Positions 25,394-36,300 of a stretch of 64,000 bases of DNA are shown here, piece after piece. The position numbers and the translations under genes are program-made. Under the pieces are notes generated by a model. It saw only the letters and a program-made list of their open reading frames with translations. It did not search any database and was not told where the DNA came from. This DNA is from Heterocephalus glaber (lineage: Eukaryota; Chordata; Mammalia; Rodentia; Bathyergidae): positions 6,891,014 through 6,955,013 of the forward strand of contig NW_004624734.1 in assembly GCF_000247695.1 (NCBI RefSeq), in the 5' to 3' direction. Numbering within the stretch: position 1 is the first letter of the stretch; each line of letters begins with the position of its first letter.

Positions 25394-25620
25394 CGTCTCC
25401 TGCGCCAGCACCGCCTAATCACTTCCCCCCGCAAGCGCTGCCGCTGCCGCCGCTGCCGCCCTGGGCATGATCCACTGAGGCAGGAGGGAGGGGGAGCCTG
25501 CCTCAGCCGTGGGTCCAACCCCACTCCCGCGCCCGCTCCCGCCGCTTTAAGCGCTTCTCCTCCTTCCCCTTCGTCCTAACATGGCGCCCGTGCGCTACCA
25601 CAGCAACGTTCTAGAACTGC

Positions 25621-25628
25621 TGACGTCA
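25621..25628. promoter_or_regulatory. Full palindromic CRE site (TGACGTCA)
   Basis: A perfect 8-bp cAMP response element, the binding site of CREB/ATF proteins, lies about 230 bp upstream of the PAPOLA start codon within the CpG island. This position is typical of functional CREs in TATA-less promoters. Use by PAPOLA is inferred. Confidence 0.6.
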
Positions 25629-25964
25629 CCACGCACGGTGTGCGTGCGCCTGCGCACCACCTCACTCGGCGCCGCAAGGCTTCGCGGGAAACGAAGTTCA
25701 GGCGGTGGCGGCGGGCCCGCGATATCAATCCGGATCTTCTCAAACTCCCAGTCTGGGTGTCGCGTGATGGGTGGGAGCGGTCCGGGAGGCTTCAAGGTGG
25801 CAAGTTGGTTGTCCCTTCCAGCGGGCACGCTCTCCTGACCGGTGGGGAGGTGCAGCCCAGAGAGGTCCCAGCCCCCGCGGGGCACTGCTTCCGGCGCTTT
25901 TGAGGACCCGCCTTCCCCGTCGCCGGCGGCGGCGCTAGCAGGGCCGGTGCGCCCACGCGTGCAC

Positions 25965-25970
25965 CACGTG
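25965..25970. promoter_or_regulatory. E-box CACGTG in CpG island
   Basis: A canonical CACGTG E-box (MYC/MAX, USF type) lies in the distal part of the PAPOLA CpG island. A six-base site occurs often by chance, so only its CpG-island context makes it notable. Confidence 0.3.
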
Positions 25971-27066
25971 CTGTCCCGCCGGCCGCGCTGGTCGCTGCCT
26001 GGGGTCTGCAGTCCCTCAGCCGGCACCTGCTTTCCTGGAAGTGGGAGTGACACGAACTTCAAAGGCAGTGGAGACCTCTGCGTGCCTGCCAGAGGCGCCT
26101 AGCATAGAGCCCGGCCCCCGCGCCGCCTCGCCGTTGCCGGGACTCCCTCTTCCCGCCGCCAGGCCGGTCGCTCCTGATGCCTCTACGCCGACTCTCAACG
26201 AGTATTTCTTGGGTGCACATTTGCGGCATGGGACTGAGACGACAGCGAATTCTGGAACCTGAGCTAATTTTACTTTTAACGAACAGTGCATTGGGACTAC
26301 TTGAAAAAGCCATCAGCAACCAGTGGAGTTTATGGCAAAGGCTGTTTCCGGCCATAATTTACCCCCGAGGCTGTGTTTTCCCCTCTTTATTTATCACTTG
26401 GGTGGGACCAGGAATTATGTTCCCTCCTTTGCCCTCAGCAACATACTTACTTCCTCTTAAAATTACATCACGTTCCACCTTCCGAGCTGTCACACCGGTT
26501 AATGGGGGGAGGGGGCTCAACTAGGGAAAAGTTACTTTAACCAAAACTCAAACACCCTTAAAAATAAAACGTATATAAATGTAATTTAAATATGTTAACA
26601 TATTCAAATATATACATATATATGTAAATCCTCGGGAGACCCTGCCTAAAAATAAAAGTCTGGGAATGTACCTCAGTGTAAAGGCCCTAGGTTCAATCCC
26701 TAGTACAAGAAATAATAAATTGAAGATCTAAGATCTGGAGAAATCAGTAATGTTTTAAGCCCATGGTCTTAAAAGTTGTTCATAAAGATGTGTACTGAAG
26801 ATGTTCTTTAGGAATTCAAGAAAAGGAGACCACTTCATGCTGTCCTCTGCCAGACACCTCAGAAAGCGGTGAAAAAGGAGGACCAGGGCATAGTGGCAAA
26901 GCGTGTAATCCCAGATACTCAAGAGGCTGAGGCACAAAGATCTCAGGTTTAAGGCTATCCTGGGCAAGTAGCAGGACCCTGGGGGTTGAGGGGTATGAAC
27001 ATCAAACTTCTTTGGTTTTGTTTTTTTGGGGGGATTTTTGGTTTGGTTTGGTTTGGTTTGGTTTTT

Positions 27067-27203
27067 GATACAGGGTCTCCTGGTGTGGTTCAGGCTGGCC
27101 TTGCACTCACAGTGTAGCCCAGGCTGACCTCAAACTTGCTGGGATCCTCCTGCCTCAACCTCCTAAGTGTTGGGATTTCAGGGATGCACTACCATGCCCG
27201 GCC
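27067..27203 (-). mobile_element. B1 SINE
   Basis: ATACAGGGTCTCCTGGTGTG to CTACCATGCCCGGCC. It preserves both the GGCCTTGCACTCACAG and AGGCTGACCTC units of the extended B1 form. Confidence 0.85.
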
Positions 27204-27409
27204 CTTCCATGATTTTTGTTTATAGTTGCTTCAACACTTTGGTGAGAGAGAGAGAAAGCTAGATAGCAAAACCAATGAATATTTATTTAGTACCTAGGAC
27301 ATCCTTAATACCACGCTACTTGCTGAAGACATTCATAAGAAACTACATATACTTAATATACTTGGAGAAGGAGTCATAGTAGACTTCACACGAGAGATAA
27401 CTTTGGAAC

Positions 27410-27533
27410 CCGGCATGATGGCACAGGCCTGTCATGATAGCATTTCAGAAGGCTGAGGCAGGAGGATCATGGATTTGAAGCAAGCCTGGGGACACAGAGT
27501 TCAAGGCCAGCCTGAATTACATAGACCCTGTCC
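27410..27533 (+). mobile_element. B1 SINE
   Basis: CCCGGCATGATGGCACAGGC through GAGTTCAAGGCCAGCCTG. It is followed by a C-run (about 27536-27546). Confidence 0.85.
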
Positions 27534-28265
27534 CGCCCCCCCCCCCAAAAGTGACTTTAGAAATACCTCGGTAGAAAAGTTAGGAATTGCTAAGTGGGCA
27601 GAGGAGGACAGGGGCATACCGGGTAAAGGGAGCAATTAGAAAAGAAAGAAAAGTCAAATCATTTAATGTTTACTTGGAGAAAGGTAACTTTGAAGTGACG
27701 ACAACAAGGAGTGTTGTGGGGGAATGTGGTGGTAGGAATATGGCCAGGGTCTGTGTGAGGCAGATGAGGGTCTTCATCCCTGAGTGGTTGTGGTGCACCT
27801 GCCCCTACTGTTACTGTGCTAAGGTGGGGTGGCAGGAGTGTGTTACTGTCCACTGTGAATAAAATCCCTGACCCACAGGGAACTCAAAAAAGGGCAGAGG
27901 GAGGACAGATAGTAAATGCACAAACAGACAGACAAGGGAGTTAAGATTTTGCTAAGAGCTATGAACAAAATAAGCCAGATGAGGGAATTATGGGGGAGGT
28001 CAGCTACAGCTAAGGTGGTCAGGTAAGACTGGCTTTTCAGCGGAGCTGAGGCCTGAAGCTACTCTGATTTTTATTTTGTTTTTGTGAAAAGGAGAGCCAG
28101 GGAAAGTTTAACAGGTGTGTGATTACATTTGTATCATTGAGGGAAGTAGTCAGGCATGGTGGTGCCCACCTGTAATCCAAAGAAACTGAGGCAGGGAGAT
28201 CGAGACTGCACTGTGAGTTGGAAGCTGGCCTGGACTACACACCAAGACCATATCTCCTCAGAAAA

Positions 28266-28378
28266 GCCAGACCGGGAATGGTGGCGCATGCCTGGGATCC
28301 CAGCACTCAGGAGGCTGAGCCAAGAGGTTCCCAGCAAGTTTAGGCCTGGGCTACAAAGCGAAACAGTCTCAAAACAAA
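28266..28378 (+). mobile_element. B1 SINE
   Basis: GCCAGACCGGGAATGGTGGC to GTCTCAAAAC. It abuts an older B1 at about 28148-28260. Confidence 0.8.
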
Positions 28379-30097
28379 GCTAGTTGACGTAGCCCTTGCT
28401 GGTGTTTCATGTGAGAGACGATGAAGCTTGAAATAAGGAAGCAAAGGGAATATGAAGGAAATTTAAGAGGTTCAGTCCTGTGTGTGAGGAACGGAGAAGA
28501 CAAAGATGATTTCTGAGGGCCTAGGCTGGAGTGACAGTAAATGAAGTCCCCGTGAGTGGTTGAGCGTGAGCACAGGTTCTAATATGCACTGACTTGGGAG
28601 TGCAGTGGAACCTTAAGAAGTGGCTTCGGGGCCTTGGAATGCTGTATGCTTCGGGAGCCAGGCGAGAGACCTGGGCTGAAAATAGAGATTATGAACTCTG
28701 CAAGCGAGACTCATTTGTTGGACTCAGGTTTCAGCTCTGCAAGGCTTTACACACACCCACCAACTACTCCAACTCCGATTTCACACATGAGCAAGGACCA
28801 AGGTGTCCGCATATCACATGTAGGACCCAGTTAAAGATCAAACCTTTGCCAGAGAAAGTGCAGAGTGAGATAAGGCCACTTACCAGGGTTAAAATGAACC
28901 CTGCTGGGCTTCCTGGAGCCCTGGCCACTCCTCCCTCCAGCTGCTGCCTGGCTCCTCAGCCTTGGTCTCTCTGCAGCCCTAGCCCTGGACCTATCCCTTC
29001 TGCTGGCTGCTGAGAAGGGGGAAATGTGTTTGTTACTTATTTTTATTTATTTATATTGATTTTGCTACTGGGGATTGCTACATCCCCAGCTCCGCCCCCC
29101 TTTTTCTCAGATTTTGAGATAGAGTCTCACTAAGTTGCTAAACCGCCCAGGCTAGGTCGAAACTTGTGATCCTCCTGTCTCAGCCTCCCAGAGTGTTAAA
29201 GGCATGCACCACCATGCCTGGTTCTCCTGGTATCTTTATGTATCATTCAGATAGCATTGTACCCAGAACAATTTCACAAGGAATAGAATTCCAAGATTCA
29301 TTCCCAGAGTTCACAGTGCATGGCAAACAAAACCAAATTCAGAAAAATACTTTGGGGGGGCCAGTGGCGCAGCTCAGTGGTAGAGCACGCGTCAAGTGTG
29401 AGGCTTGGGTTCAATCCCCAGTATGGAAAAATTCTGGAGGACCTGTTCCTGAGTGGGGAACTCCCTGGATTGGGTTTTGGGACTGTCACTGACTCCACGG
29501 GTTCTTGGGCCTTCTCTCAAAAGAATCAGAAGCACCTTGGCAGGCACAAGGCTTGGCTTGAAAACAAAGCAAAAAGCATGCAGAGAACAGAAATCCAGGG
29601 CTAACATTAACAAAGGACAGAGGTCCGCGGCCCTTAGGGTGTCTACAGGGCAGGGGGGCTGTCTCTTGATGTCCTCACACGCTCACAAGTTTTCACTGTG
29701 CTTGAACTCTTCTTTCTCTTGCCTCTTCGTGATATAGAACCCTGTCTTTTTTTGTCACACAATTCTCATTATTAGCTTTTTTTTTTTTTCTTCATTGCTG
29801 GGGATTAAACCCCAGGGCTTTCACTGAGCTACATCCCCAGCCTTTTTTTGTTTTAATGTTACTGTTTTTTGTTTTTGTAGTACTAGAGATTGAGCCCAGG
29901 GTCTCACACTGAGCTGCATCCCCAACCCTCTTTGATTTTTGATCTGGAGACAATGACTCACTAAATTGCCCAGGCTGGTCTTAAATTTGAGATCCTCTTG
30001 CCTTATCCTCCCCAGATCCTGGGATTATGGGGCCACTATGCCCTACTCATTACCATTTTGAACTCCACCTCAGGTTGTGATTTTTACTATGCTAATA

Positions 30098-30205
30098 AAG
30101 TAAAAGAAACTAAGGTGTGGTATTAGAAAAGAAAATAAAAAGTGGTAAAAAGTAAAAAGAAAGTGGTATTAGGAAAGAAGTAAAAGAAACTAAGGTGTGG
30201 TATTA
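30098..30205 (+). repeat. 28-bp direct duplication, 80-bp offset
   Basis: The block AAGTAAAAGAAACTAAGGTG plus GTATTA-type continuation occurs at 30098-30125 and again at 30178-30205. A/G-rich DNA lies between. The second copy runs straight into a B1 SINE. Confidence 0.75.
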
Positions 30206-30740
30206 CAGGCTTATAGTCCTAGTAGTTGGGAGGCTGAGGCAGGAGGATCCAGAGTTTGAAGCCATAGTGGGACCCTGTCTCAAAACCAAAAAGGACTGAG
30301 TTCGATTCCCAGTACAAAAAAAGGAAAAAAAGAAAACTAAAGGTGACTGTAACTGTATAAACTATACTGTATAAAAGAAGAGGTATTCCGCAACCATTAC
30401 TGTAGTGACTATAACTGTCTAAAAGTAAAGATAACTGTAGTGAGCACTGTGGCCATGCTTACCACCTGGGAAAGTTCCTAACTGGGCTTTGGAGCGGGCA
30501 GATGACTCCCTAGCTGAGTGGGTGTTTGATGATCTTGGCCTGTTGGCTCTGCCCTCTCCTATCTCTGCTGACCTCACAGTCTTTGAAGGCTGATGAGCTC
30601 CCATGCTCGCATCACGTGGTGAAGGCCGCAGCCTTGACAGCTGGTGCACCTTTTAACCCTCGGTTCCCTGGTGTTTGTCAACCCCATAGGTCTGAGTGCT
30701 GACCTCCTGCCTCGATGCCATTTACGAAGGAATAGTTGAA

Positions 30741-30822
30741 GGGCTGGGGATTTAGCTCAGTGGTGCCGCCGCCTGCCTCGCAAGTGCAAGATCCTGAGTT
30801 CGTCCCCAATATATATATTAAA
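30741..30822 (+). mobile_element. ID SINE
   Basis: GGGCTGGGGATTTAGCTCAG with CGCCGCCTGCCTCGCAAGTG. The B box has lost a base (GAGTTCGTCCCC). Confidence 0.9.
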
Positions 30823-31186
30823 AAAGAAGTAATAGTGGGAGATACTAGGAAGCTGGATGATTTTTTCCCCCCAATGAACCCAGGGCCTTCACATTAAGCT
30901 ACATCCCCAATTCTTTTTTTATTTTAAAATTTTTATTATGAAACAGAGTCTTGCTAAATTGCCTTGAATTTGTAATCTTCTTGACTCAGCCTCCCCCACC
31001 CAAGTAGCTGGGACCACAGGAGTGTGCCACCACACCCTGCCCACTTTCCCAATGCAATACTTTCAAAATGCAAGAAAGACCAGAGGATCTGGGTGCGGTG
31101 GCATATGCCTGTGATACCAACTTGAGGCGGAGGCAGGAAGTTCAGGGTTCAAAGCCAGCCTGGACAATGTAATGAGACCCTCTTTC

Positions 31187-31189
<3 letters not shown>

Positions 31190-31230
<41 letters not shown>
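31190..31230 (+). repeat. (CA)n microsatellite
   Basis: About 20 uninterrupted CA units at the 3' tail of a B1 SINE, a usual birthplace for such arrays. Confidence 0.95.
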
Positions 31231-31232
<2 letters not shown>

Positions 31233-31389
31233 CACACACATTCAGATTTATGAGTTACCAAAGTAAAAACAACATAAGTGTTTTCATCTACTGAGTGTTA
31301 TCCTCTTAAGCTTGAACTGTCCTTTCACCAAATACAGTACTCATTCTTCTTTGTGAAATAACAATTCTAGTTCATTGTTTTAGACTGAG

Positions 31390-31820
31390 ATCCTGCAGTC
31401 ACCCTCAATCGATGAGACTGAGAACTAGAGTCACATACTGACATTCCACCAGGAAAAGACGAAGCTATCTGACCTTCCCAGAAACCAAGAGAAGCAGTAG
31501 TCAAATTTCCCCATCAAACCTGTTTGAGACATCATGAGAATGATGTTGCCTGTGCTTTAAGTCTTACAAAACGCCTGAAATAACTTGATGTTAACCAATC
31601 AGCTATTTTTCTATTGTTCTCCCTGGCCTGGTGTGTTATTGTCACTTTGAAATGATCAATCTGCTTTTGTTCTCTGTTTCTCCTTTCTTCAGCCCTTTTA
31701 AAAAAATTTTTTTTGGTACCGGGGAATTGAACCCGGGCCCTTGGACTTGCAAGGCAGGCAGCGGAACCACTGAGCTAAATCCCCAGCCTTCTTCAGCCCT
31801 TTTCAATCTGTAAAACCAGC
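31390..31820 (+). repeat. Probable LTR interrupted by an ID SINE
   Basis: AACCAATCAGC (CCAAT box, about 31594) and a pyrimidine-rich 3' part suggest an ERV LTR. The downstream remainder (TGTAAAACCAGCCTCCTGG) continues after the ID SINE at 31700-31788. The ends are uncertain. Confidence 0.35.
31700..31788 (-). mobile_element. ID SINE with target duplication
   Basis: TTCTTCAGCCCTTT occurs before (31685-31699) and after (31789-31803) the element, which reads GGTACCGGGGAATTGAACCC on the plus strand. Confidence 0.9.
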
Positions 31821-32220
31821 CTCCTGGGGCTGGGGAAGTAGCTCAGTAGTACATGCTTCCCTAACATAGGCAAGGCCCTGGATTTAATTCCCAACTCTAC
31901 AAAAAAAAAAAAAATAGAAGAAAAAAACCTCTGCATTGCCTATAAGAACACTTACTCTGGTTTGTTTTGTTTTTGTTATTTTAGACAGAGTCTCACTATG
32001 TAGTTGGCCTTGAACTAACTATGTAGTCCAGGTTGGCCTTGAACTCACAGTGATCCTCCTGCCTCAGCCTCCCAAGGGTGGGATTACAGGTGTGGAGCAC
32101 CACACCTGCCTGTTAAACCCTTTTAGATGTTTATTGGTTTGTTAGATTTTGAAGACTGTGTCTCCTGTCCTTTGTATGAAAGAAAAAATCACAGCAGGAT
32201 ATAGGTTAGAACTAATCCCA

Positions 32221-32373
32221 GCCAGGTGTGGGGGCATACACCTATAATCCCAGCACTCAGGAGGCTGAGGCAGGAGGAGGAAGATCAACATGAATCTGAG
32301 ACCAGCCTGGGCTACATAGTGAGTTCAAGGCCAGCCTGAATGACAAAGTGAGACCCTGTCTCAAAAAAAAAAA
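32221..32373 (+). mobile_element. B1 SINE, extended form
   Basis: GCCAGGTGTGGGGGCATACA through two consecutive CCAGCCTG units to CTGTCTCAAAAAAA. This is the clearest full-length example of the dimer-like B1 in the window. Confidence 0.95.
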
Positions 32374-32480
32374 GAACTGATCCCAAGCCTGTGCTTCCTC
32401 CTGTCTTTGCCTCTCAACAGCCAGTCATTTTCCAGGCTCAAGCCAAAACAAGTGCATAGCCTTGAACCACTGTGTTCTCA

Positions 32481-32520
32481 TGTGCGCGCGCGCGCGCGCG
32501 CACACACACACACACACACA
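32481..32520 (+). repeat. Alternating (CG)n(CA)n tract
   Basis: TGTGCGCGCG continues as pure CG alternation and then CA alternation, 40 bp of strict purine-pyrimidine alternation. Such tracts can adopt Z-DNA. An uninterrupted CG array is unusual in methylated mammalian DNA. Confidence 0.95.
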
Positions 32521-32709
32521 GTACTGGGTACTGAACCCAGCAGCTCCACTCTGGGCCCCGGTCCCAGTCCTTTTTGTATTTTTTCATCCTGAGATGGTCT
32601 CCCAGACTGGGGTCAAAGTTTCAGTTCTCCTGCCTCAGTCTCCCACAAGTGGTGGGATTACAGGAGCTAACCTGGCTATTAATCTGTTCTTGTAAGGGTA
32701 CTAATTCTA

Positions 32710-33110
32710 TTGCACCGAGGCCCATTTATAACCACTTTTAACTTTCCTTCCTTAGGAGATCCTTTTCCAAACACTACAGCCGTATGCAGGTTAGTGAGAC
32801 AGGAGACTGGGGCGTGGCCAGCCCGCTGGGCAAGTGTGCATGACCTATCAATCATGGAGATCCAGGACAGAAGCACAAAAAAGTTCCCAAGCCCTGCACC
32901 TGGGACCAATCAAAAGATGCTATCTTCAGCTTCTGGTGTGAAATCAAGCAGGTTTTTGATAGGACGGCCTAGATCTGATGTCAGCCAGAGGAATGGAAGA
33001 TGCTGTGGCCACCATAAACTCTTTCAGGGGCCCACGTTCACTCCGCAGAGCGTACTTCTTTCAATAACTGTAAAACTTTGCTACACTTGTCCAGTTAGAA
33101 CCCAGAAGGA
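32710..33110 (+). repeat. Probable solo LTR
   Basis: Carries GACCAATCAAAAG (CCAAT, about 32903) and CTTTCAATAACTGTAAAACT near 33060, in the arrangement of an ERV1-type LTR. A degraded SINE piece follows from about 33130. Confidence 0.4.
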
Positions 33111-33531
33111 ATCTCTAGAAGGACGATACTGCCCTCGGACTCATAGCGATCCTCTTGCCTCATCCTTCCAAGTGCTAGGATTACAGACATACACCACTAT
33201 GCCCAGATTGGCACAGAACTGGGGATTGAATCCAGGGCCTTTGCACATCCTACGAATATCCCCAGCTCCTCCTACCCCCCCTTTTTTTTTTAACTTTTGA
33301 GACAACACTGGGGTATGTTTTCCAGGCTAGGCTCAAACTTGCAATCCTCCTGCCTCAGCCTCTGATAAACCAGTCTCCAGATTAAAAAAAAAAAAAATCA
33401 AACTCCTAATTAGGCCTAACATGTTATAACTCTTCTGGGTACAAATGGAAACACACTAATTCCCTCCCCAGAATAGAAAGCAAGTTTTCTTTGGGTGATG
33501 CTTACTCTTAACATTTCATATATTTTTTTTT

Positions 33532-33671
33532 TTTTGAGACAAGGTCTCACTTTGTAGTTCAGGCTGGCCCTGAGCTCACTATGTACCCCAGGCTGGCCTT
33601 GAACTCATTGTGATTCTCCTGCCTCAGCCTCCTGAGTGCTGGGACTCCAGGCATACGCCACCACACCCGGC
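33532..33671 (-). mobile_element. B1 SINE, extended form
   Basis: TTTGAGACAAGGTCTCACTT through CCACCACACCCGGC, with both CAGGCTGGCC units kept. Confidence 0.9.
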
Positions 33672-33710
33672 AACATTTCATAACTTGAACATTATAACAT
33701 AACATAATTG

Positions 33711-33792
33711 GCTGGGGATTTAGCTCAGTGGTTCCACAGCCTGCCTCGCAAGTGGAAGGACCCGAGTTCGATACCCAGTAACAACAACAACA
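33711..33792 (+). mobile_element. ID SINE
   Basis: GCTGGGGATTTAGCTCAGTG with GAGTTCGATACCCAGTA, and a tail of AAC repeats. Confidence 0.9.
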
Positions 33793-33899
33793 ACAACAAC
33801 AAAAAACAACAAACATATAATAATTTAGGTTTAACAATCCTTAAGAACCAGTATTAAGTCTGTCAACATTATATTACCTTAGAATCATATTAAGAGAGA

Positions 33900-36300
33900 A
33901 GTAGTATGATTACAATCCTCGCTTCTGTTGGTGATCAAGGGGATGCAGCTGGCACTTAGAACTACCTTCTTCTACTACCCATTCTGTACTCCCTTGGCCT
34001 TCAGTAAGCACGTCAGCAGGTCTTGGTTTTTTCCCTGGTAGAGTGACCTTCATTCCTGAAGGTTCTGGACCATTTGTCATTCTGTCTGGATTAGGTCATT
34101 TTAGTTTCCCATTGACTTTAATAAGGGTAATACTAAGAAGTACCTTAAGGATCTCCTGCACTCCATTCTTCCTTTCCTCCATTGTGGAGTAAAAGTCCAA
34201 GTGCCCCTTGATAGTCTGGGTCAACCACTCCTGACAATGCTGTGATTCCCTTTTTAGCTTCTTTCCTCAGAGGCAGGAAGAGACCAAAATCACTAGGTCA
34301 GTCTTACTTTCCAGTTCAACGGTATTACTGTTGTGCTTCCTGGTACAAACCTTTCCACCTCTGGAACTAAGACTTCTAAGCCAGCAGAACTTAAGTTAGA
34401 GGAAACAGGAAGCAAAAATTTTGCTAGTGGCTCACTGGGGTAATGGTGATTGATACCATTCCCACTTCCACCCCTTGATTCCTGGACCCATGAATCCTAG
34501 CTATGGGAGACACAGTATGGTGGACACTGACTCAAAGCATATACAGCCTTTTGAAGAACCTTGCCCCAGCCCTGCAAGCTATTGCCACCTAGCTGGTGCT
34601 GTAACTGTGTCTTCAAAAGACCATTCCACCTTCCTGTCAACCCAGCCACTTCTGGATGGTGAGGAACATGGTAAGACCAGTGAATTCCATGAGCATGAGC
34701 CCATTGCCTCATTTCTTTGGCTGTAAAATGTGCTCCTTGGACAGAGGCAATGCTGTGTGGAATTCCATGACAGTGGATAAGACATTCTGTGAGTCCACGG
34801 ATGGTAGTTTTGGCAAAAGCATTAGTGCAGGGAAGGCAAATCTACAGGCAGAATAAGTGTCTATGCAGTAAGGACAAAGTGTAGTCCCTTCCGTAATGGA
34901 AGTTGTCCAATATACTAACCTGCCACCAGTTCACAGGCTGATCTTGGGAAGTGGTGCCATATTGGGAACTCAGTATTGGTCTCTGCTGTTGTCATACTGC
35001 CCATTCAGTAGCCAGCTCACCCTTGGTGAGTGGGAGTCTGTGTTGCTGAGCCCATGCGTAACCTCCATCCCTGCCACCATGGCCACTCTGTTCATGGGCC
35101 CATTGGGCAATGACAGGTGGGTGAAGAAGGAGGTTGGCCACTATCTACAGAATGGGTCATCTTATCTTCCTGATTGTTACAGTCCTCTTCTGCTGAGGTC
35201 ACCTTTTGGTGAGCACTTAGATGGGAAACAAACATTTTTACATGCTTTGCCCATGTGAAGAGGTCTATCTACATACCTCTTCCCCAAATATCTTTGTCAC
35301 CAATTTTCCAGTTATGTTTCTTCCAAGTTCTTGACCATCTGGCCAGACCATTGGCTACTGCCCATGAATCAGTACACGGTCACACATCTGACCACTTCCC
35401 CTTCCAGCCAAAATGTACTACCAGGTGCACTGCCCAGAGTTCTCCCACTGTGAAGATTTCCCTTCACCACTGTCCTTCCAGGATGTCCTAGAAAGGGGCT
35501 GTCATGCTGCAGCTGTCCACTTGCGGATGATGCCTGCATAATGTGCACAATCATCTGTAAACCAGGCCCTGGCCTTCTCTTCCTCTGACAACTGATCATA
35601 TGGTACACCCCACAAGGCCACAGGTGCACGCTGGGAAGCAGAAGGCAATATGGCAGAAGTAAGAGCCATGAACATCTGGGCAACTTCTTCATGTAATTTA
35701 CTTGTACCCTCTGGACCTGCTCTGGCTTGATCATGTATATGCCATTTCCATTTAATGATAAACTGTTGCTGTGTACATCCAACCTTATGACTCGGTGGAT
35801 CAGATAATACTCAAGTCATGATAGGCATGGTGGTAGCATGGTGACCTGGTGTCCCGTGGTCAAGAGTTCAGTTTCCAGTAAGGCCCAGTGGGAGGACATG
35901 AGCTGTTATTCAAAGGGAGAGTAGTTGTCTGCAGGTGATGGCAGAGGCTTCACCTAAAAATCAAAATCCTAAAGACTTCTATGATTCACCTATAGGGGCT
36001 GCCAGAGACTCCAAACAGCACCTCTACCTGCCAGTACCACTTCAAGTACTATCAGATCTGCTGGATCATATGGCCCCAGTGGCAGAGCTGTGCAGGCTGC
36101 TGTAGAACCTTTTCCTGTTCTGAGCCCCAGTCAAAACTAGTGGCTTTCCTAGTAAGACACCAAAGTGAGGAATGTGTTGCCTCCAAAATCCAAATAGGCC
36201 CGCTAGGCCCATTCGTTATGCCTCTTTTTTGGTTGGAGGGGGAGCCAGATGCAACAACTTACCTTTTACCTTAGAAGGGATAGCTCTACATGCCCAACTC
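33900..36300 (-). pseudogene. Endogenous retrovirus pol remnant (RT/RNase H/integrase)
   Basis: Read on the minus strand from 36300 downward, there are fragments similar to retroviral pol. First comes the end of reverse transcriptase (about 36250-36000), then RNase H-like sequence (about 35420-35270), then integrase (about 34870-34490) and a C-terminal tail to about 33900. Frameshifts and stops interrupt all of them, for instance a stop within the integrase tail near 34494. The integrase motif reads HHPEVAGLTGRWNGLL; a Gly stands where the catalytic Glu of the DDE triad is expected. No gag, env or flanking LTR pair was identified. An ERV-L-like origin is possible but not established. It is a dead fossil. 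Confidence 0.7.

Larger units (their letters stand above)
24900..26200. promoter_or_regulatory. PAPOLA: CpG island and PAPOLA promoter region
   Basis: CpG dinucleotides are dense here and sparse on both sides. The island covers PAPOLA exon 1, its 5' UTR and several hundred bases upstream, as expected for a housekeeping gene. No TATA box is evident near the expected start. The open frames on both strands here reflect base composition, and I do not recognise proteins in them. The island extends 600 bp or more beyond the likely PAPOLA start, which leaves room for a divergent non-coding transcript. Confidence 0.85.
26201..33890. other. Intergenic region upstream of PAPOLA: content
   Basis: No protein gene is recognised. 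B1-like SINEs lie at about 26876-26985, 27067-27203 (minus), 27410-27533, 28148-28378 (two), 29107-29225 (minus), 29937-30050 (minus), 30175-30295, 30930-31040 (minus), 31088-31190, 31983-32112 (minus), 32221-32373 and 33297-33390 (minus). ID SINEs and LTR-like stretches are listed separately. The stretches 26270-26560, 27560-28130, 28390-29020 and 30330-30740 show nothing I can identify. A GTTTG run covers 27037-27062. Confidence 0.65.

Noticed and set aside
24736..25579. Several long open frames on both strands in the CpG island
   Set aside because: GC-rich DNA lacks stop codons by composition. None shows a known domain, and they overlap the PAPOLA 5' UTR and exon 1.
25595..26062. A 155-codon minus-strand frame upstream of PAPOLA
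   Set aside because: It consists of low-complexity Pro/Gly/Arg-rich translation of CpG island sequence, with no recognised homology.
28594..29013. A 139-codon plus-strand open frame
   Set aside because: No domain or homology recognised, and no promoter or splice context. It is likely a chance frame.
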